Origin: Nocardia sp. NBC_01730
Lineage (GTDB): Bacteria; Actinomycetota; Actinomycetes; Mycobacteriales; Mycobacteriaceae
Assembly (NCBI RefSeq): GCF_035920445.1
Contig: NZ_CP109162.1
Coordinates: forward strand, 7,192,001 to 7,256,000
Reading direction: 5' to 3'
Length of the DNA stretch: 64,000 bases
The notes beneath the pieces are model-generated. The model saw nothing but the letters and a program-made list of their open reading frames with translations, was not told the DNA's origin and did not search any database. How positions within the stretch are numbered: the first letter of the stretch is position 1; every line of letters starts with the position of its first letter. The position numbers were made by a program, and so were the translations under genes. Shown in pieces: positions 18,973 through 30,556 of this stretch.

Positions 18973-20104
18973 GGATGGCGGGCGCGGTCGGGGTGACTGG
19001 AAGGCGCGGCTTGGATCGCGAAACAGCGGTCCCTACGCCGAGGCGTCCGGTGATACCGGCCCGGTCGACATCGCAGCGGTACGCCGTGACGATGCTCTGA
19101 TCGATGCCATCGCCAGCGATGGTCCGGTGAGCACCGACAGCGCCGAGGAGTATCAGCTCGCGACGCTGCTCGCGGATTGGCGGGCGGAACTGCTCGCTCC
19201 GCCGATGTCCGCGGACCCGGACCTGGACGCGATCGTGGCCGCGGTCAATCAGGAGATCGGCGCGCGTCAGGTCCGCATCGGCGCACACGGTGGAGGGCGG
19301 CTACGGCTACTTCGTCCGATCGCGGGGACCGCGGCCGCACTGGCCCTGGTCATCGGCGGCATGACGGCGTTCTCGTACAACGCCGAGCCGGGCGATCCGC
19401 TGTGGCGGGTCAAGGAGGTCGTGTTCAGTGAACAGGCCCAGACCACCGTCGTGCAGCGTGCCGACAACGATCTGACCGAGGCGTCGACGCTGGTCGCCCA
19501 GGACCCGGTGCAGGCGAAGGCGCGCCTGGAGCGGGCCAAGGAGAATGCCGCGCAGATCAACGATCCGCAGAAGCGCAACGAAGTGATGACCGAGTGGGAC
19601 CGTCTACTCGTCGAACTGCGCAAGATATCGCCGGAGCTGGCCGACCAGCTCGACGCGACGGTGCCGAAGCCCGGTGAACCGAGGCCGACCTCCGATACCC
19701 ACGCGACCTCGAAGCCGACTAGCCAAAGCACCGCGCCGACGATCTTGCAGCAGCCGGCCGAGCCGTCCGGAAAGCCCTCGGAGCCATCCGGGAAGCCGTC
19801 GGACTCCACCGGTGCGACCACGTCCAACGGCAGCAAGCCGACGACCACGTCGCCGCCGGTGGTGACCACGCCGCAGCAGCCCCCTGTCGAACCGACCACG
19901 CAGGTGCAGCCGCCGCCGACTGCGCCCGACACCGGGGGCAAACCGACGGATGTGGTTCCCACCGGCGATACCGGTCCGCCGACAGTGCCGCCGCCGATCA
20001 CACGGGTACCGACTCAGGTCCAACCAACCCAGGACTATCAACCGCCGACCATCGTCATACCAGGCCTGCCGGGTGTCCCGGGATCATCCCAGCCCGGTCG
20101 CTGA
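18965..20104 (+). CDS. rsdA: Anti-sigma-D factor RsdA
   Basis: This 379-residue membrane anti-sigma factor pairs with SigD. The N-terminal cytoplasmic part (about 1-95, with VDIAAVRRDDALIDAIAS and EEYQLATLLADWRAEL) is the sigma-binding region. A single membrane helix follows (PIAGTAAALALVIGGMTAFSY, about 112-132), then an external helical segment (about 140-225) and a long Pro/Thr/Ser tail rich in GKPSEPSGKP-like repeats. Control by regulated proteolysis, as known for RsdA, is consistent with this layout. ATG 18965 has AGG-GTGAA spacing; GTG 18956 is an alternative. Confidence 0.9.
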   Translation: MARDGGRGRGDWKARLGSRNSGPYAEASGDTGPVDIAAVRRDDALIDAIASDGPVSTDSAEEYQLATLLADWRAELLAPPMSADPDLDAIVAAVNQEIGARQVRIGAHGGGRLRLLRPIAGTAAALALVIGGMTAFSYNAEPGDPLWRVKEVVFSEQAQTTVVQRADNDLTEASTLVAQDPVQAKARLERAKENAAQINDPQKRNEVMTEWDRLLVELRKISPELADQLDATVPKPGEPRPTSDTHATSKPTSQSTAPTILQQPAEPSGKPSEPSGKPSDSTGATTSNGSKPTTTSPPVVTTPQQPPVEPTTQVQPPPTAPDTGGKPTDVVPTGDTGPPTVPPPITRVPTQVQPTQDYQPPTIVIPGLPGVPGSSQPGR

Positions 20105-20126
20105 CAAGAACCTCGAACAAGACATG

Positions 20127-20156
20127 ACCGATCGCCCCTCTGGCGGTCGGTTTTCT
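20127..20156 (+). terminator. Rho-independent terminator after rsdA
   Basis: ACCGATCGCC (20127-20136), loop CCTCT, and GGCGGTCGGT (20142-20151) form a 10-bp stem with one G-U pair, followed at once by TTTCTGTCTTT. Confidence 0.85.
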
Positions 20157-20259
20157 GTCTTTCCTGCGCTGCCGCCGTGATCGTGTGCGTCGAAGATCAC
20201 AGCGGCGCGTCGAATTACGCGAGCCTCGAACGGATCGCGTAGGAACCGGTGGGACTCGT

Positions 20260-20673
20260 TCAGCTATCGAATCCGTCGAACCCGTCGCCGTGGAATGCCT
20301 CGTTCATCGAGGCGTCCGCGTAGCCCCGGCAGTAATCCCAGGTGACGTACGCTTCCGGCGTCGGATCGTAGGCGGGCTCGTGCGGGCGGACCGTGCCGTC
20401 GACCAGCAGTTGAAGCAGGTTGGCGCGCAGCATGTCCCAGTCGTGGTAGTGGTCCTGCCTGCAGTCTTCGCAGCTGACCACGAGTCCGCGGATGCCACGG
20501 TGGGCCAACAGTGCCTCGTACACCGCCAGATCGGCGAGATCCTCCTCGACCGCAAGGCGCTCGTGGGGATCCAGCGGCTCGCCGGGCTCGATGGCGTCGA
20601 GCGCGGCGGACGGGTCGGAGGGGTCTCCGGCAAACGGATCCGGCGGCAAGCCAGGTGGTAGATGGTCGCGCAC
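20260..20673 (-). CDS. DUF5319 family protein (Rv3412-like)
   Basis: This 137-residue acidic cytosolic protein has the layout of the DUF5319 family: a start VRDHLPPGLPPDPFAGDPSDP, a Cys-x-x-Cys-like SCEDCRQDHYHDWDMLRANLLQLL, and a late AYVTWDYCRGYADA. The conserved Cys and His could bind metal. Its place between rsdA and guaB2 matches mycobacteria. GTG 20673 with GGGG upstream is chosen as start; the frame runs further upstream, but only through the tandem repeats. Function unknown. Confidence 0.85.
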   Translation of the reverse strand: MRDHLPPGLPPDPFAGDPSDPSAALDAIEPGEPLDPHERLAVEEDLADLAVYEALLAHRGIRGLVVSCEDCRQDHYHDWDMLRANLLQLLVDGTVRPHEPAYDPTPEAYVTWDYCRGYADASMNEAFHGDGFDGFDS

Positions 20674-22683
<2,010 letters not shown>

Positions 22684-22724
22684 CCCGCTAGGTTCATGTA
22701 CAGGACCGATCGGTCCGTGCATGA

Positions 22725-22770
22725 TTGAGCATGCTCACCGGCTGTGGCGGTGAGCGAACTACGTGGCATG
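22725..22770 (+). repeat. Short direct repeat flanking guaB3, left copy
   Basis: AGCATGCTCA...CGGTGAGCGAACTACGTGGCA recurs with few changes at 24165-24205, on the other side of guaB3 and in the same orientation. In both places it is followed, after about 50-70 bp, by CTGGAGG-GCGAGTCT and a palindromic element. Confidence 0.8.
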
Positions 22771-22838
22771 TAGTGCTGTCTCGTGCTGTCCTGCTTGCCC
22801 ACCTGGTGACCACTGGAGGCGCGAGTCTTACGAGCGCC

Positions 22839-22954
22839 GTTCGCGGCCCGGCTCGCGTCCGAGTGACCGAAGCGCATGCGCCGAAGGCGCGAGTCTCGGT
22901 CGCTCGGACGCGAGCCACCAAGGGGCCGCGAACACGCAGCGCCGCAGGCGCTGC
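22839..22954 (-). repeat. Dispersed palindromic element, copy C
   Basis: The left arm GTTCGCGGCCCGGCTCGCGT and the right arm CGCTCGGACGCGAGCC...GGGGCCGCGAACAC pair. The small hairpin GCAGCGCC-GCA-GGCGCTGC is at the right end (22936-22953), opposite to copy A, so this copy is inverted. The centre differs from copies A, B and G and itself forms GCGCATGCGCC-like hairpins. Confidence 0.85.
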
Positions 22955-22994
22955 CAAACAAACACAGCCGCGGCCAATATTAAGGAGATTTCGC

Positions 22995-24155
22995 GTGCGC
23001 GACATGGTGGAGATCGGCATGGGCCGGACCGCTCGGCGTACCTACGAGTTGGACGATGTCGACATCGTCCCCTCGCGCCGGACCCGCTCGTCGAAGCAGG
23101 TGTCGCTGTCGTGGCAGCTGGATGCCTACCGCTTCGAGATCCCGTGTCTCGCGCATCCGACCGACGCGCTGGTGTCGCCGGAGTTCGCCATCGAGCTCGG
23201 CCGCCTCGGCGGTCTCGGTGTTATCAACGGTGAGGGCTTGTGGGCGCGGCACGCGGATGTGTCCGCGAAGATCGACCAACTGGTCGAGCTCGTCGGTAAG
23301 GGCGGCTATGAACGAGCCGTGTCGCTGCTGCAGGAATTGCATGCCGCGCCGATGCAGCCGGATCTACTCGGCTCCGCGGTCGCGCAGGTCCGCGCGGCCG
23401 GTGTCACGGTCGCGGTGCGGGTGAGCCCGCAGAACGCGCGCACGCTTACTCCCGCGCTGCTGCAGGCCGGCATCGACCTGCTCGTGGTGCACGGCACGAT
23501 CATCTCCGCCGAACACGTCAGCGATGGTGAGCCGCTGAATCTCAAGACCTTCATCGCCGAACTGGATGTGCCGGTGGTCGCGGGCGGTGTGAGCGATCAC
23601 CGTACCGCGCTGCATCTGATGCGCACCGGCGCCGCGGGTGTGATCGTCGGCTACGGCTCCTACCCCGGCGCGACAACCACCGGCGAGGTGCTCGGCATCG
23701 GGGTGCCGATGGCTACCGCGATCGCCGACGCCGCCGCCGCGCGGCGCGACTACCTGGACGAGACCGGCGGCCGCTACGTGCACGTTATCGCGGACGGTGA
23801 CATCGCCACCTCGGGCCAGCTGGCGAAGGCGATCGCGTGCGGAGCCGACGCCGCTGTGCTCGGCGTGCCGCTTGCCGTCGCCGCGGAGGCGCCGGGCCGC
23901 GGCTGGTACTGGCCGTCGGCCGCCGCGCACCCGTCGGTGCCGCGGGGTTCGCTGCTGCACGTGGACGACCCGTGGGATCTCGGTGGCGAGGACGGCGCTT
24001 CCGTGCGCCCGAGCCTGGAGCGGGTACTCTACGGTCCGTCGGATGAACCGTTCGGGTCGCTGAATCTCGTTGGCGGTCTGCGGCGTTCGATGGCCAAGGC
24101 CGGGTACTCGGATCTGAAGGAGTTCCAGAGGGTCGGGCTCAGCGTTCACGCCTGA
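22995..24155 (+). CDS. guaB3: GuaB3 family IMP dehydrogenase-related protein
   Basis: This 386-residue TIM-barrel protein starts VRDMVEIGMGRTARRTYELDDVDIVPSRRTRSS, the typical opening of the actinobacterial GuaB3 family, and lacks CBS domains. The loop that holds the catalytic Cys in IMPDH reads GYGSYPGATTTGEVLGIG, so Cys is replaced and classical IMPDH activity is not expected; some GuaB3 proteins have been assigned GMP reductase-type roles. GTG 22995 follows AAGGAG with 7-nt spacing. It is a constant neighbour of guaB2. Confidence 0.93.
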   Translation: MRDMVEIGMGRTARRTYELDDVDIVPSRRTRSSKQVSLSWQLDAYRFEIPCLAHPTDALVSPEFAIELGRLGGLGVINGEGLWARHADVSAKIDQLVELVGKGGYERAVSLLQELHAAPMQPDLLGSAVAQVRAAGVTVAVRVSPQNARTLTPALLQAGIDLLVVHGTIISAEHVSDGEPLNLKTFIAELDVPVVAGGVSDHRTALHLMRTGAAGVIVGYGSYPGATTTGEVLGIGVPMATAIADAAAARRDYLDETGGRYVHVIADGDIATSGQLAKAIACGADAAVLGVPLAVAAEAPGRGWYWPSAAAHPSVPRGSLLHVDDPWDLGGEDGASVRPSLERVLYGPSDEPFGSLNLVGGLRRSMAKAGYSDLKEFQRVGLSVHA

Positions 24156-24164
24156 GGGGATGAA

Positions 24165-24205
24165 GCATGCTCAACGACTGTCTGCGGTGAGCGAACTACG
24201 TGGCA
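24165..24205 (+). repeat. Short direct repeat flanking guaB3, right copy
   Basis: This is the counterpart of 22725-22770, with matching blocks AGCATGCTCA and GCGGTGAGCGAACTACGTGGCA, starting 10 bp after the guaB3 stop. Confidence 0.8.
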
Positions 24206-24252
24206 CGCCTTTGCTACCTATCTGCGCTACCTACCTGCCACTTGGCAGACGC

Positions 24253-24320
24253 TGGAGGTGCGAGTCTCGCCCGCTCAAACGCGAGCCGGGCCGCGAACAT
24301 GCAGCGCCGCAGGCGCTGCA
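24253..24320 (-). repeat. Dispersed palindromic element, copy D (right half only)
   Basis: It keeps GGAGGTGCGAGTCTC, the arm CGCTCAAACGCGAGCCGGGCCGCGAAC with changes, and the terminal hairpin GCAGCGCC-GCA-GGCGCTGC (24301-24319). The left arm is missing. It lies between the convergent guaB3 and hydrolase genes. Confidence 0.75.
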
Positions 24321-24333
24321 AATCAACACAGGT

Positions 24334-25134
24334 TCAGCGCACCCGGGTCGGTGTCGTCTTGGCTCGCAGGAACTGCCGGATCGCATGGTTCACCGGCTCG
24401 GGATGGGTCATCGTCACTGCGAGTCGCGCGTTGGCGATTTCGACGAACGTCGCGCCGGAGAGCCCGCGGGCCAGTTGCTGGGCGCGCTCGCGGGCGATGC
24501 CGCTGTCGGTGGCGTGCATCACCAAGGCAGGGCAGGTGATTTCGTCGAGCCGCTCGAGCACCGAATCCCGGCTGAGCAGACACCCCGCCGCGACCTCGAT
24601 CCCGCGCCGGTCGCGCACCAGCCAGCGTTTGGTCCAGATCGAGCGATACCACTCGTCGTCGCCGATCAGCCAGGAGGCCAGCTGGTGCACGGCCCGCTCG
24701 CGGGAACCGTTGTCGTACCACTCGGCCAGGAACTTCTGGGTGGCGGCGGACTGCTCGGGGGTAGGGCCGTGTGCGTCGGTGCTGATCAGGATCAGCGCGG
24801 AGACGCGTTCGGGCGCGATCAGCGCGGTGCGCAACGCGGTGCAGCCGCCCTGCGCGGTTCCGCCTATAACAGCCCGTTCGGCGCCGAGGTGATCGAGCAC
24901 CGTCAGCGCGTCGCGCGCGGCGGTCCAGTAAGTGAACGGCAGACCTTCGTCCCTGGTGCGGCCGTGGCCGCGCGCATCCCAGGAGACGATCCGGAATTCC
25001 GGTGCCAGCGCGGCCATCTGGGCGGCGAACATGGTGCGGTCCATGAAGAACTCGTGCGCTAGCATCACCACCGGACCGCTGCCGCCGCTGTCCTCGTAAT
25101 GGATGTCGGCATCGATCGCGCGGGCGAATGGCAC
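24334..25134 (-). CDS. Alpha/beta-hydrolase-fold protein lacking catalytic Ser and His
   Basis: This 266-residue alpha/beta-hydrolase-fold protein has HYEDSGGSGPVVMLAHEFFMD at the oxyanion region, VSWDARGHGRTRDEG and a late THPEPVNHAIRQFL. The nucleophile elbow reads GGTAQGG where GGTSQGG is expected (Ser to Ala). The place of the usual GH pair before LTHPEPVN reads ANARLAVTMTHPEPVN, so the catalytic His is also gone. It is probably a non-catalytic binding protein or a decaying gene, although the frame is intact. GTG 25134 is the likely start. It is divergent from guaA. Confidence 0.8.
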   Translation of the reverse strand: MPFARAIDADIHYEDSGGSGPVVMLAHEFFMDRTMFAAQMAALAPEFRIVSWDARGHGRTRDEGLPFTYWTAARDALTVLDHLGAERAVIGGTAQGGCTALRTALIAPERVSALILISTDAHGPTPEQSAATQKFLAEWYDNGSRERAVHQLASWLIGDDEWYRSIWTKRWLVRDRRGIEVAAGCLLSRDSVLERLDEITCPALVMHATDSGIARERAQQLARGLSGATFVEIANARLAVTMTHPEPVNHAIRQFLRAKTTPTRVR

Positions 25135-25248
25135 GTGCTTGAGGATAGCCAGCGGCGCGGGGGTGCGCGGGAAGATTTGGGGCGGTCGGTCCGCCGTTCG
25201 CGCGGCCGCTGTGCCGATGATTCGCTCGATCGGCCCGCTCACTAAGCT

Positions 25249-26828
<1,580 letters not shown>

Positions 26829-26840
26829 TGTGTTCGATTT

Positions 26841-26876
26841 GCCGCGCCTTCGGCGTGGCGTGTTCGCGGCCCGCTC
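26841..26876 (+). repeat. Dispersed palindromic element, copy E (left end only)
   Basis: The small hairpin (GCCGCGCC-TTC-GGCGTGGC) plus GTGTTCGCGGCCCGCTCG match the left part of copy A directly after the guaA stop; the rest is missing. The partial hairpin may terminate guaA transcription. Confidence 0.65.
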
Positions 26877-26948
26877 GTAGGAGTGGCGCCCGGTGCGAGT
26901 TCCGGCGGCGTAGCTGTTTTCAGTACCGAACAACCCGGTGCTGCTGAC

Positions 26949-27314
26949 TCAGTTCGTGTGCGGGTGGTTCTTGTGCGGGTGCCTGATGGAGTCGCCACCC
27001 TTTGTCTCGTGCAGCCGGCCGAACAGGCTGGCGAGCAGATGTGCCATGCTCTCGGCCGCGCCCCGGCAGGCGTCATCGATCGTCGCGGCGTTGCGGGTCA
27101 CCGCGACCGGCTGCTGACCGGTTGGACGAGCCTGCAGCACGCATCGCTTGTCGTCCGGTCCGCCTTTACCCGCGTTCTGGTCACTGAGGTGGGCTTCGAC
27201 GCTGGTGATCTGGTCGCTGAAGCGCTCGAGCGTCGAAGCGATCTCCTCCTCGACGTGCCGGATCAGTTTTTCGCCGCTGTCGATGTTGCTGTCGGTGTTG
27301 ATCTGAATCTGCAT
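26949..27314 (-). CDS. HPF/RaiA-like ribosome-associated protein
   Basis: This 121-residue protein starts MQIQINTDSNIDSGEKLIRHVEEEIASTLERFSDQITSVEAHLSDQNAGKGGPDDKRCVLQARPTG. That is the beta-alpha-beta-beta-beta-alpha pattern of the S30AE/HPF fold, but shorter than long HPF and without its C-terminal dimerisation domain. The tail is His-rich (HPHKNHPH). Similar small proteins in actinobacteria are annotated as HPF/RaiA family; a role in stress or ribosome hibernation is inferred only. ATG 27326 is an alternative start. Confidence 0.75.
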   Translation of the reverse strand: MQIQINTDSNIDSGEKLIRHVEEEIASTLERFSDQITSVEAHLSDQNAGKGGPDDKRCVLQARPTGQQPVAVTRNAATIDDACRGAAESMAHLLASLFGRLHETKGGDSIRHPHKNHPHTN

Positions 27315-27326
27315 GTGCGTATCCAT

Positions 27327-27949
27327 TCCGGTAGGTGGCAACTGTTACGCGGACGGAGGCGGATGGTGTTCGTCGTCGACTCCGCTGCCGTAGCCTGCTC
27401 CGCCTTTACTCACCGTAATCCTCGATGATCATCGGACTGAGCGGTCTGGGTCGCCCAACTGTTGGCGAAAGCGATGCCTCGGAGTTCCTGGTAGCCCAGC
27501 GGCGATCGAGTTCGGCGCGGTACTGCGTTCCAGAAGGGTTTGAGCGCGATGGCGGCGCCGGTGATGGCCATCCAGGTCGGGTTCGCATCGGCTGAGGGGA
27601 TCGTTGCCTCATCAGGCTGAGAGCCCTTCGCGCTGCCATCGGTGACGGACTCGAGGCGACCTACCGCCTTCCCCGCGTAGCGGCCGAGCGTGACCGACCC
27701 GAACATTGTGCTGGGCGCGCGCCGAGGGGGTGCTGATGCTGGGACGCGCCCGATCTGGTTACGGCGAACCGGTGTGCTGTGGTGACCCGTAAAGGCGGGG
27801 CACAGGAGGTCATCGCGTGGCAGACCGGCACCGCACGGTTGTTGCCGTGGATGCTGGGCGGCCGAGACGGAAGCTATCCATATGGATAGTTTTAGCGAGC
27901 CCAAACCCAGATTGCCATCGAGCAGAACACGCACGACCGGTCTGGGTGT
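27327..27949. other. Gene-poor stretch with possible transposase remnant
   Basis: This 623-bp region has weak coding signal in all frames and lower GC in its right half. Apart from the possible IS3-type remnant listed separately, I see no gene. It is a likely decayed insertion between the guaA block and the accessory XRE/SDR genes. Confidence 0.4.
27410..27703 (-). pseudogene. Possible remnant of an IS3-type transposase C terminus
   Basis: The minus-strand frame from about 27703 reads ...MAITGAAIALKPFWNAVPRRTRSPLGYQELRGIAFAN. Its end loosely resembles the C-terminal FYN..RRH-S-LGY-SP-EFE signature of IS3-family integrase subunits (FWN, RRTRSPLGY, IAFAN). No catalytic DDE region, partner ORF or terminal inverted repeats are visible. 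The assignment rests on this short match and is tentative. Confidence 0.25.
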
Positions 27950-28792
27950 TCAGTTCGCGAAACGCTCGAGGCCGGTGATGCGGAGCAGATCCAATGCTGA
28001 TGCCGTGGGCGTGCCCGGTGCGGCGGAGTAGACGACGACAGTCTGATCCGCTTCGGGAACCAGCAGTACGTCGCAGTCGAGGGCGAGTGGCCCGTAGTCC
28101 GGGTGGTCGATGGTCGTCGAGACAGCGCGCAGTTGCCCGGACCGTCCAGCCTGCCACATGCTGTCGAAACGTGCACTGCCCGAACGCAAGTCGTCTATGA
28201 GCTGGGCGAGTTCGGGATCGGTCGGGTAACGCGCCTGCGCAGCGCGCAGACAACCCACGCAGTGTGGCCCCGTGACGTCCTCCTCTTCCGGCGTCAGCGA
28301 CATTCGGCCCAGGCCGGGGCCGAGGAACCGTTGCCGAATGATGTTGCGTTGCGTCGGTGGCCATTCGGAGAAATCGCCCAATAAGGCGGCGGCAAGCGGA
28401 TTCCAGGCCAACACATCGGATTTCGCCGACAGCACGAGGGTGGGGAGATCGGCCATGCGGTCCAGGAGCCGGAACACGCTCGGACGGACCAGCATCGGAA
28501 CCCGCCCGATCTGCGGCGGCTCGGCCCCAGCGAGACGGAACACCAGATCACGGTCCTCCTCGGTCAACCGCAGTGCTCTGGCCAGCGCAGCGAGCACCTG
28601 TTGCGAGGGCTTCGGTGCGCGGCCTTGCTCGAGGCGAACGATGTAGTCCACGCCGACCCCCGCCAACAGGGCGACCTCCTCGCGACGCAAGCCGGGAACT
28701 TGTCGGCGAATTAACCCGGGCAAGCCGACATCCGCTGGCTTGACCCGTGACCGCGCTGTTCGCAACACGGTAGCTAGTTCCGCTCTGTCCAC
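27950..28792 (-). CDS. XRE-type regulator with MmyB-like ligand-binding domain
   Basis: This 280-residue protein has an N-terminal helix-turn-helix (about 28-90, GLRREEVALLAGVGVDYIVRLEQGRAPKPSQQVLAALARAL) and a C-terminal PAS-like MmyB domain with LVLSAKSDVLAWNPLAAALLGDFS and the late ALDCDVLLVPEADQTVVVYSAAPGTP. This family usually regulates a divergent oxidoreductase. GTG 28792 (VDRAELATVLRTARS) matches the usual family start and follows GGGGA; the frame extends to 28810. It is divergent from an SDR gene 100 bp away, its likely target. Confidence 0.88.
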   Translation of the reverse strand: MDRAELATVLRTARSRVKPADVGLPGLIRRQVPGLRREEVALLAGVGVDYIVRLEQGRAPKPSQQVLAALARALRLTEEDRDLVFRLAGAEPPQIGRVPMLVRPSVFRLLDRMADLPTLVLSAKSDVLAWNPLAAALLGDFSEWPPTQRNIIRQRFLGPGLGRMSLTPEEEDVTGPHCVGCLRAAQARYPTDPELAQLIDDLRSGSARFDSMWQAGRSGQLRAVSTTIDHPDYGPLALDCDVLLVPEADQTVVVYSAAPGTPTASALDLLRITGLERFAN

Positions 28793-28892
28793 ATCCCCAT
28801 AGTGCCGCAAGATGAGTTCCCAGGGGTGGTACCGCCGACCCCATGCCTCGACGGCCCTGGCGGCGGTGCTCGGTCCTTGTGACTCTTACGCC

Positions 28893-29609
28893 ATGACGAC
28901 AACGACTGCGTTGGTTACCGGCGCGAACAAGGGCCTCGGGCAAGAAACGGTGCGGCGACTGGCGATTTTGGGCTGGAAGGTCTTCCTCACCGCCCGCGAC
29001 ACGAGCCGCGGTACGAAGGCGGCGGCAGAACTGGCCGCGACCGGGCTGGATGTGGAATTCATCGCACTCGACGTCACATCCGACGACTCGGTGAGGGCAG
29101 CGGCCGACACCGTGGGAGAACGCATCCGGCACCTGGATGTACTGGTCAACAACGCCGGTATCGGCGAAGGACCCATCGCCCCGCCCGACGCTAGCGCTGC
29201 AGATCTCCGAAAGGTGTTCGAGGTCAACGTACTCGGTCCCGTGCGGGTCACACACGCTTTCCTTCCGCTGCTGCAGGCAGCCGAGCAACCGCGGATCGTC
29301 ATGGTCTCGAGCGGAATGGGGTCCTTCGCCGTGACCGAAGACCCGCGTTTCAGTGGAATGGTGGCGCCGTCACTGGGCTATCCGGCGGCGAAAGCCGCTC
29401 TCAACATGATCACCATGCAGTACGCGCGTGCGCTCGATGGCATTCGCATCAATGCCGTCGACCCGGGATTCACCGCTACCGATCTCACCAATCATGCCGG
29501 GTTTCAATCTGTGAGCGAGGGAACCGACGCGATCGTGAAACTGGCGTGCATCGACGCCGAGGGGCCGACTGGCGGATTCTTCGACCGGAACGGAAGCGTT
29601 CGCTGGTGA
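28893..29609 (+). CDS. Short-chain dehydrogenase/reductase
   Basis: This 238-residue classical SDR has the cofactor motif TGANKGLG (residues 9-16), NNAG near 87, the catalytic Ser in VMVSSGMG, and YPAAKAAL (YxxxK) near 170. The substrate is unknown. It lies divergent from the MmyB-type regulator, a pairing seen often, and its stop overlaps GTG 29606 of a possible longer form of the next ORF. Confidence 0.9.
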   Translation: MTTTTALVTGANKGLGQETVRRLAILGWKVFLTARDTSRGTKAAAELAATGLDVEFIALDVTSDDSVRAAADTVGERIRHLDVLVNNAGIGEGPIAPPDASAADLRKVFEVNVLGPVRVTHAFLPLLQAAEQPRIVMVSSGMGSFAVTEDPRFSGMVAPSLGYPAAKAALNMITMQYARALDGIRINAVDPGFTATDLTNHAGFQSVSEGTDAIVKLACIDAEGPTGGFFDRNGSVRW

Positions 29610-29731
29610 CAGGCACAGAGCATGTCCGGCGCTTCCGCGCACCGCGTATCACTGCGGCCGCCATTGCCATACTGGTGATTTCGGCTCCGGCCGCACTCTT
29701 GTGGATTTCGAGATCAACATCGGAGGACAAC

Positions 29732-30166
29732 ATGAACGACCGGACAACGGCTGAGACCACCACGGTGCTCTCCATTGGACTACACCCCAGCGCGATCGAC
29801 TACAGCCGCTACCCTGATCTCGATGAGGCCACATTGACCGCCCGAATAGAGGCCGGTGATGCTGCCCTTCGCGAAGCCGGCTTCGATATCGTTGCCTGCC
29901 CGATACCCGCCGCCCCCGACCAGGCCGAGGCCAAGATCCGTGAATGCGCCGCAGCCGGTCCCTTCCGCGTCGCGATGATCGGTGCCGGGGTCCGGGTGGC
30001 CCCGGAACACACCCTGCTGTTCGAGCGACTGATGAACTTGCTCACCGACATAGCCCCCGGAATCCGGTTCTGCTTCAACACGTCCCCGGAGACCACGATC
30101 GATGCACTTCAGAGATGGGTACAGCCCGGGAAAACGACGGCGCCACCGACCTCCCCCCATCGCTGA
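29732..30166 (+). CDS. Conserved small cytosolic protein, function unknown
   Basis: The 144 residues begin MNDRTTAETTTVLSIGLHPSAIDYSRYPDLDEATLTARIEAGDAALREAGFDI. A Rossmann-like alternation follows, with VACPIP, FRVAMIGAGVRVAPEHTLLFERLMNLL and GIRFCFNTSPETTIDAL, recalling small flavodoxin- or response-regulator-like proteins. ATG 29732 has GGAGG six bases upstream. The frame is open to GTG 29606, which would add a hydrophobic helix (ITAAAIAILVISAPAALLWI), so a membrane-anchored form coupled to the SDR stop cannot be excluded. Confidence 0.65.
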   Translation: MNDRTTAETTTVLSIGLHPSAIDYSRYPDLDEATLTARIEAGDAALREAGFDIVACPIPAAPDQAEAKIRECAAAGPFRVAMIGAGVRVAPEHTLLFERLMNLLTDIAPGIRFCFNTSPETTIDALQRWVQPGKTTAPPTSPHR

Positions 30167-30286
30167 CCGGACCCGAATCCATGAAGTGTGCTCCTCCGGA
30201 GATCACGAGGACGGGCCCGTGTTCATCGTGGTCTTCGTGTGCTCGGTGCGCTCGTGTTCCATTCGGGCTCTCCTGGGGTGCAATGA

Positions 30287-30315
30287 CGATGGCCCGTCGT
30301 GTGGACGGGCCATCG
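30287..30315. terminator. Perfect 12-bp hairpin between convergent genes
   Basis: CGATGGCCCGTC (30287-30298) and GACGGGCCATCG (30304-30315) flank a 5-nt loop. It is placed between the 3' ends of the small cytosolic gene and the 73-residue membrane protein, as expected of a bidirectional terminator, though without a T-tract. Confidence 0.65.
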
Positions 30316-30334
30316 GGTTCACATCGTCGGCTGC

Positions 30335-30556
30335 TCATGGCTGTTTTCGTGGGGAGATGACCAGCACGATGCCGATGATGATCGCGGCGAGCACCACGAT
30401 CCAGCCGATCGGAATCATGCTGGCCGCGGGCCAGGTCGCGGGGCCGACGAACGCCCACACGCTCACCGCGAGGGCCAGCAGCCCGACGATGAGCAGCGAG
30501 GCGGACGGGCCACGGGGACGCTCGGTGGTCGATTCGGTGTTCTCTGTCTCAACCAC
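30335..30556 (-). CDS. Small two-helix membrane protein
   Basis: The 73 residues start VVETENTESTTERPRGPS, followed by two membrane helices (SLLIVGLLALAVSVWAFVG and MIPIGWIVVLAAIIIGIVLVI) and the basic end SPRKQP. GTG 30556 has GGAGGT five bases upstream and overlaps the PspC gene stop by 8 bp, so it is the second gene of that operon. It probably works with the PspC-domain protein at the membrane; no named family is recognised. Confidence 0.75.
   Translation of the reverse strand: MVETENTESTTERPRGPSASLLIVGLLALAVSVWAFVGPATWPAASMIPIGWIVVLAAIIIGIVLVISPRKQP

Larger units (their letters stand above)
22684..22994. other. guaB2-guaB3 spacer made of repeats
   Basis: This 311-bp spacer contains the perfect palindrome GGACCGATCGGTCC (22703-22716), a block (22725-22770) repeated downstream of guaB3, and palindromic element C (22839-22954). 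AAGGAG at 22982-22987 is the guaB3 ribosome binding site. Confidence 0.7.
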
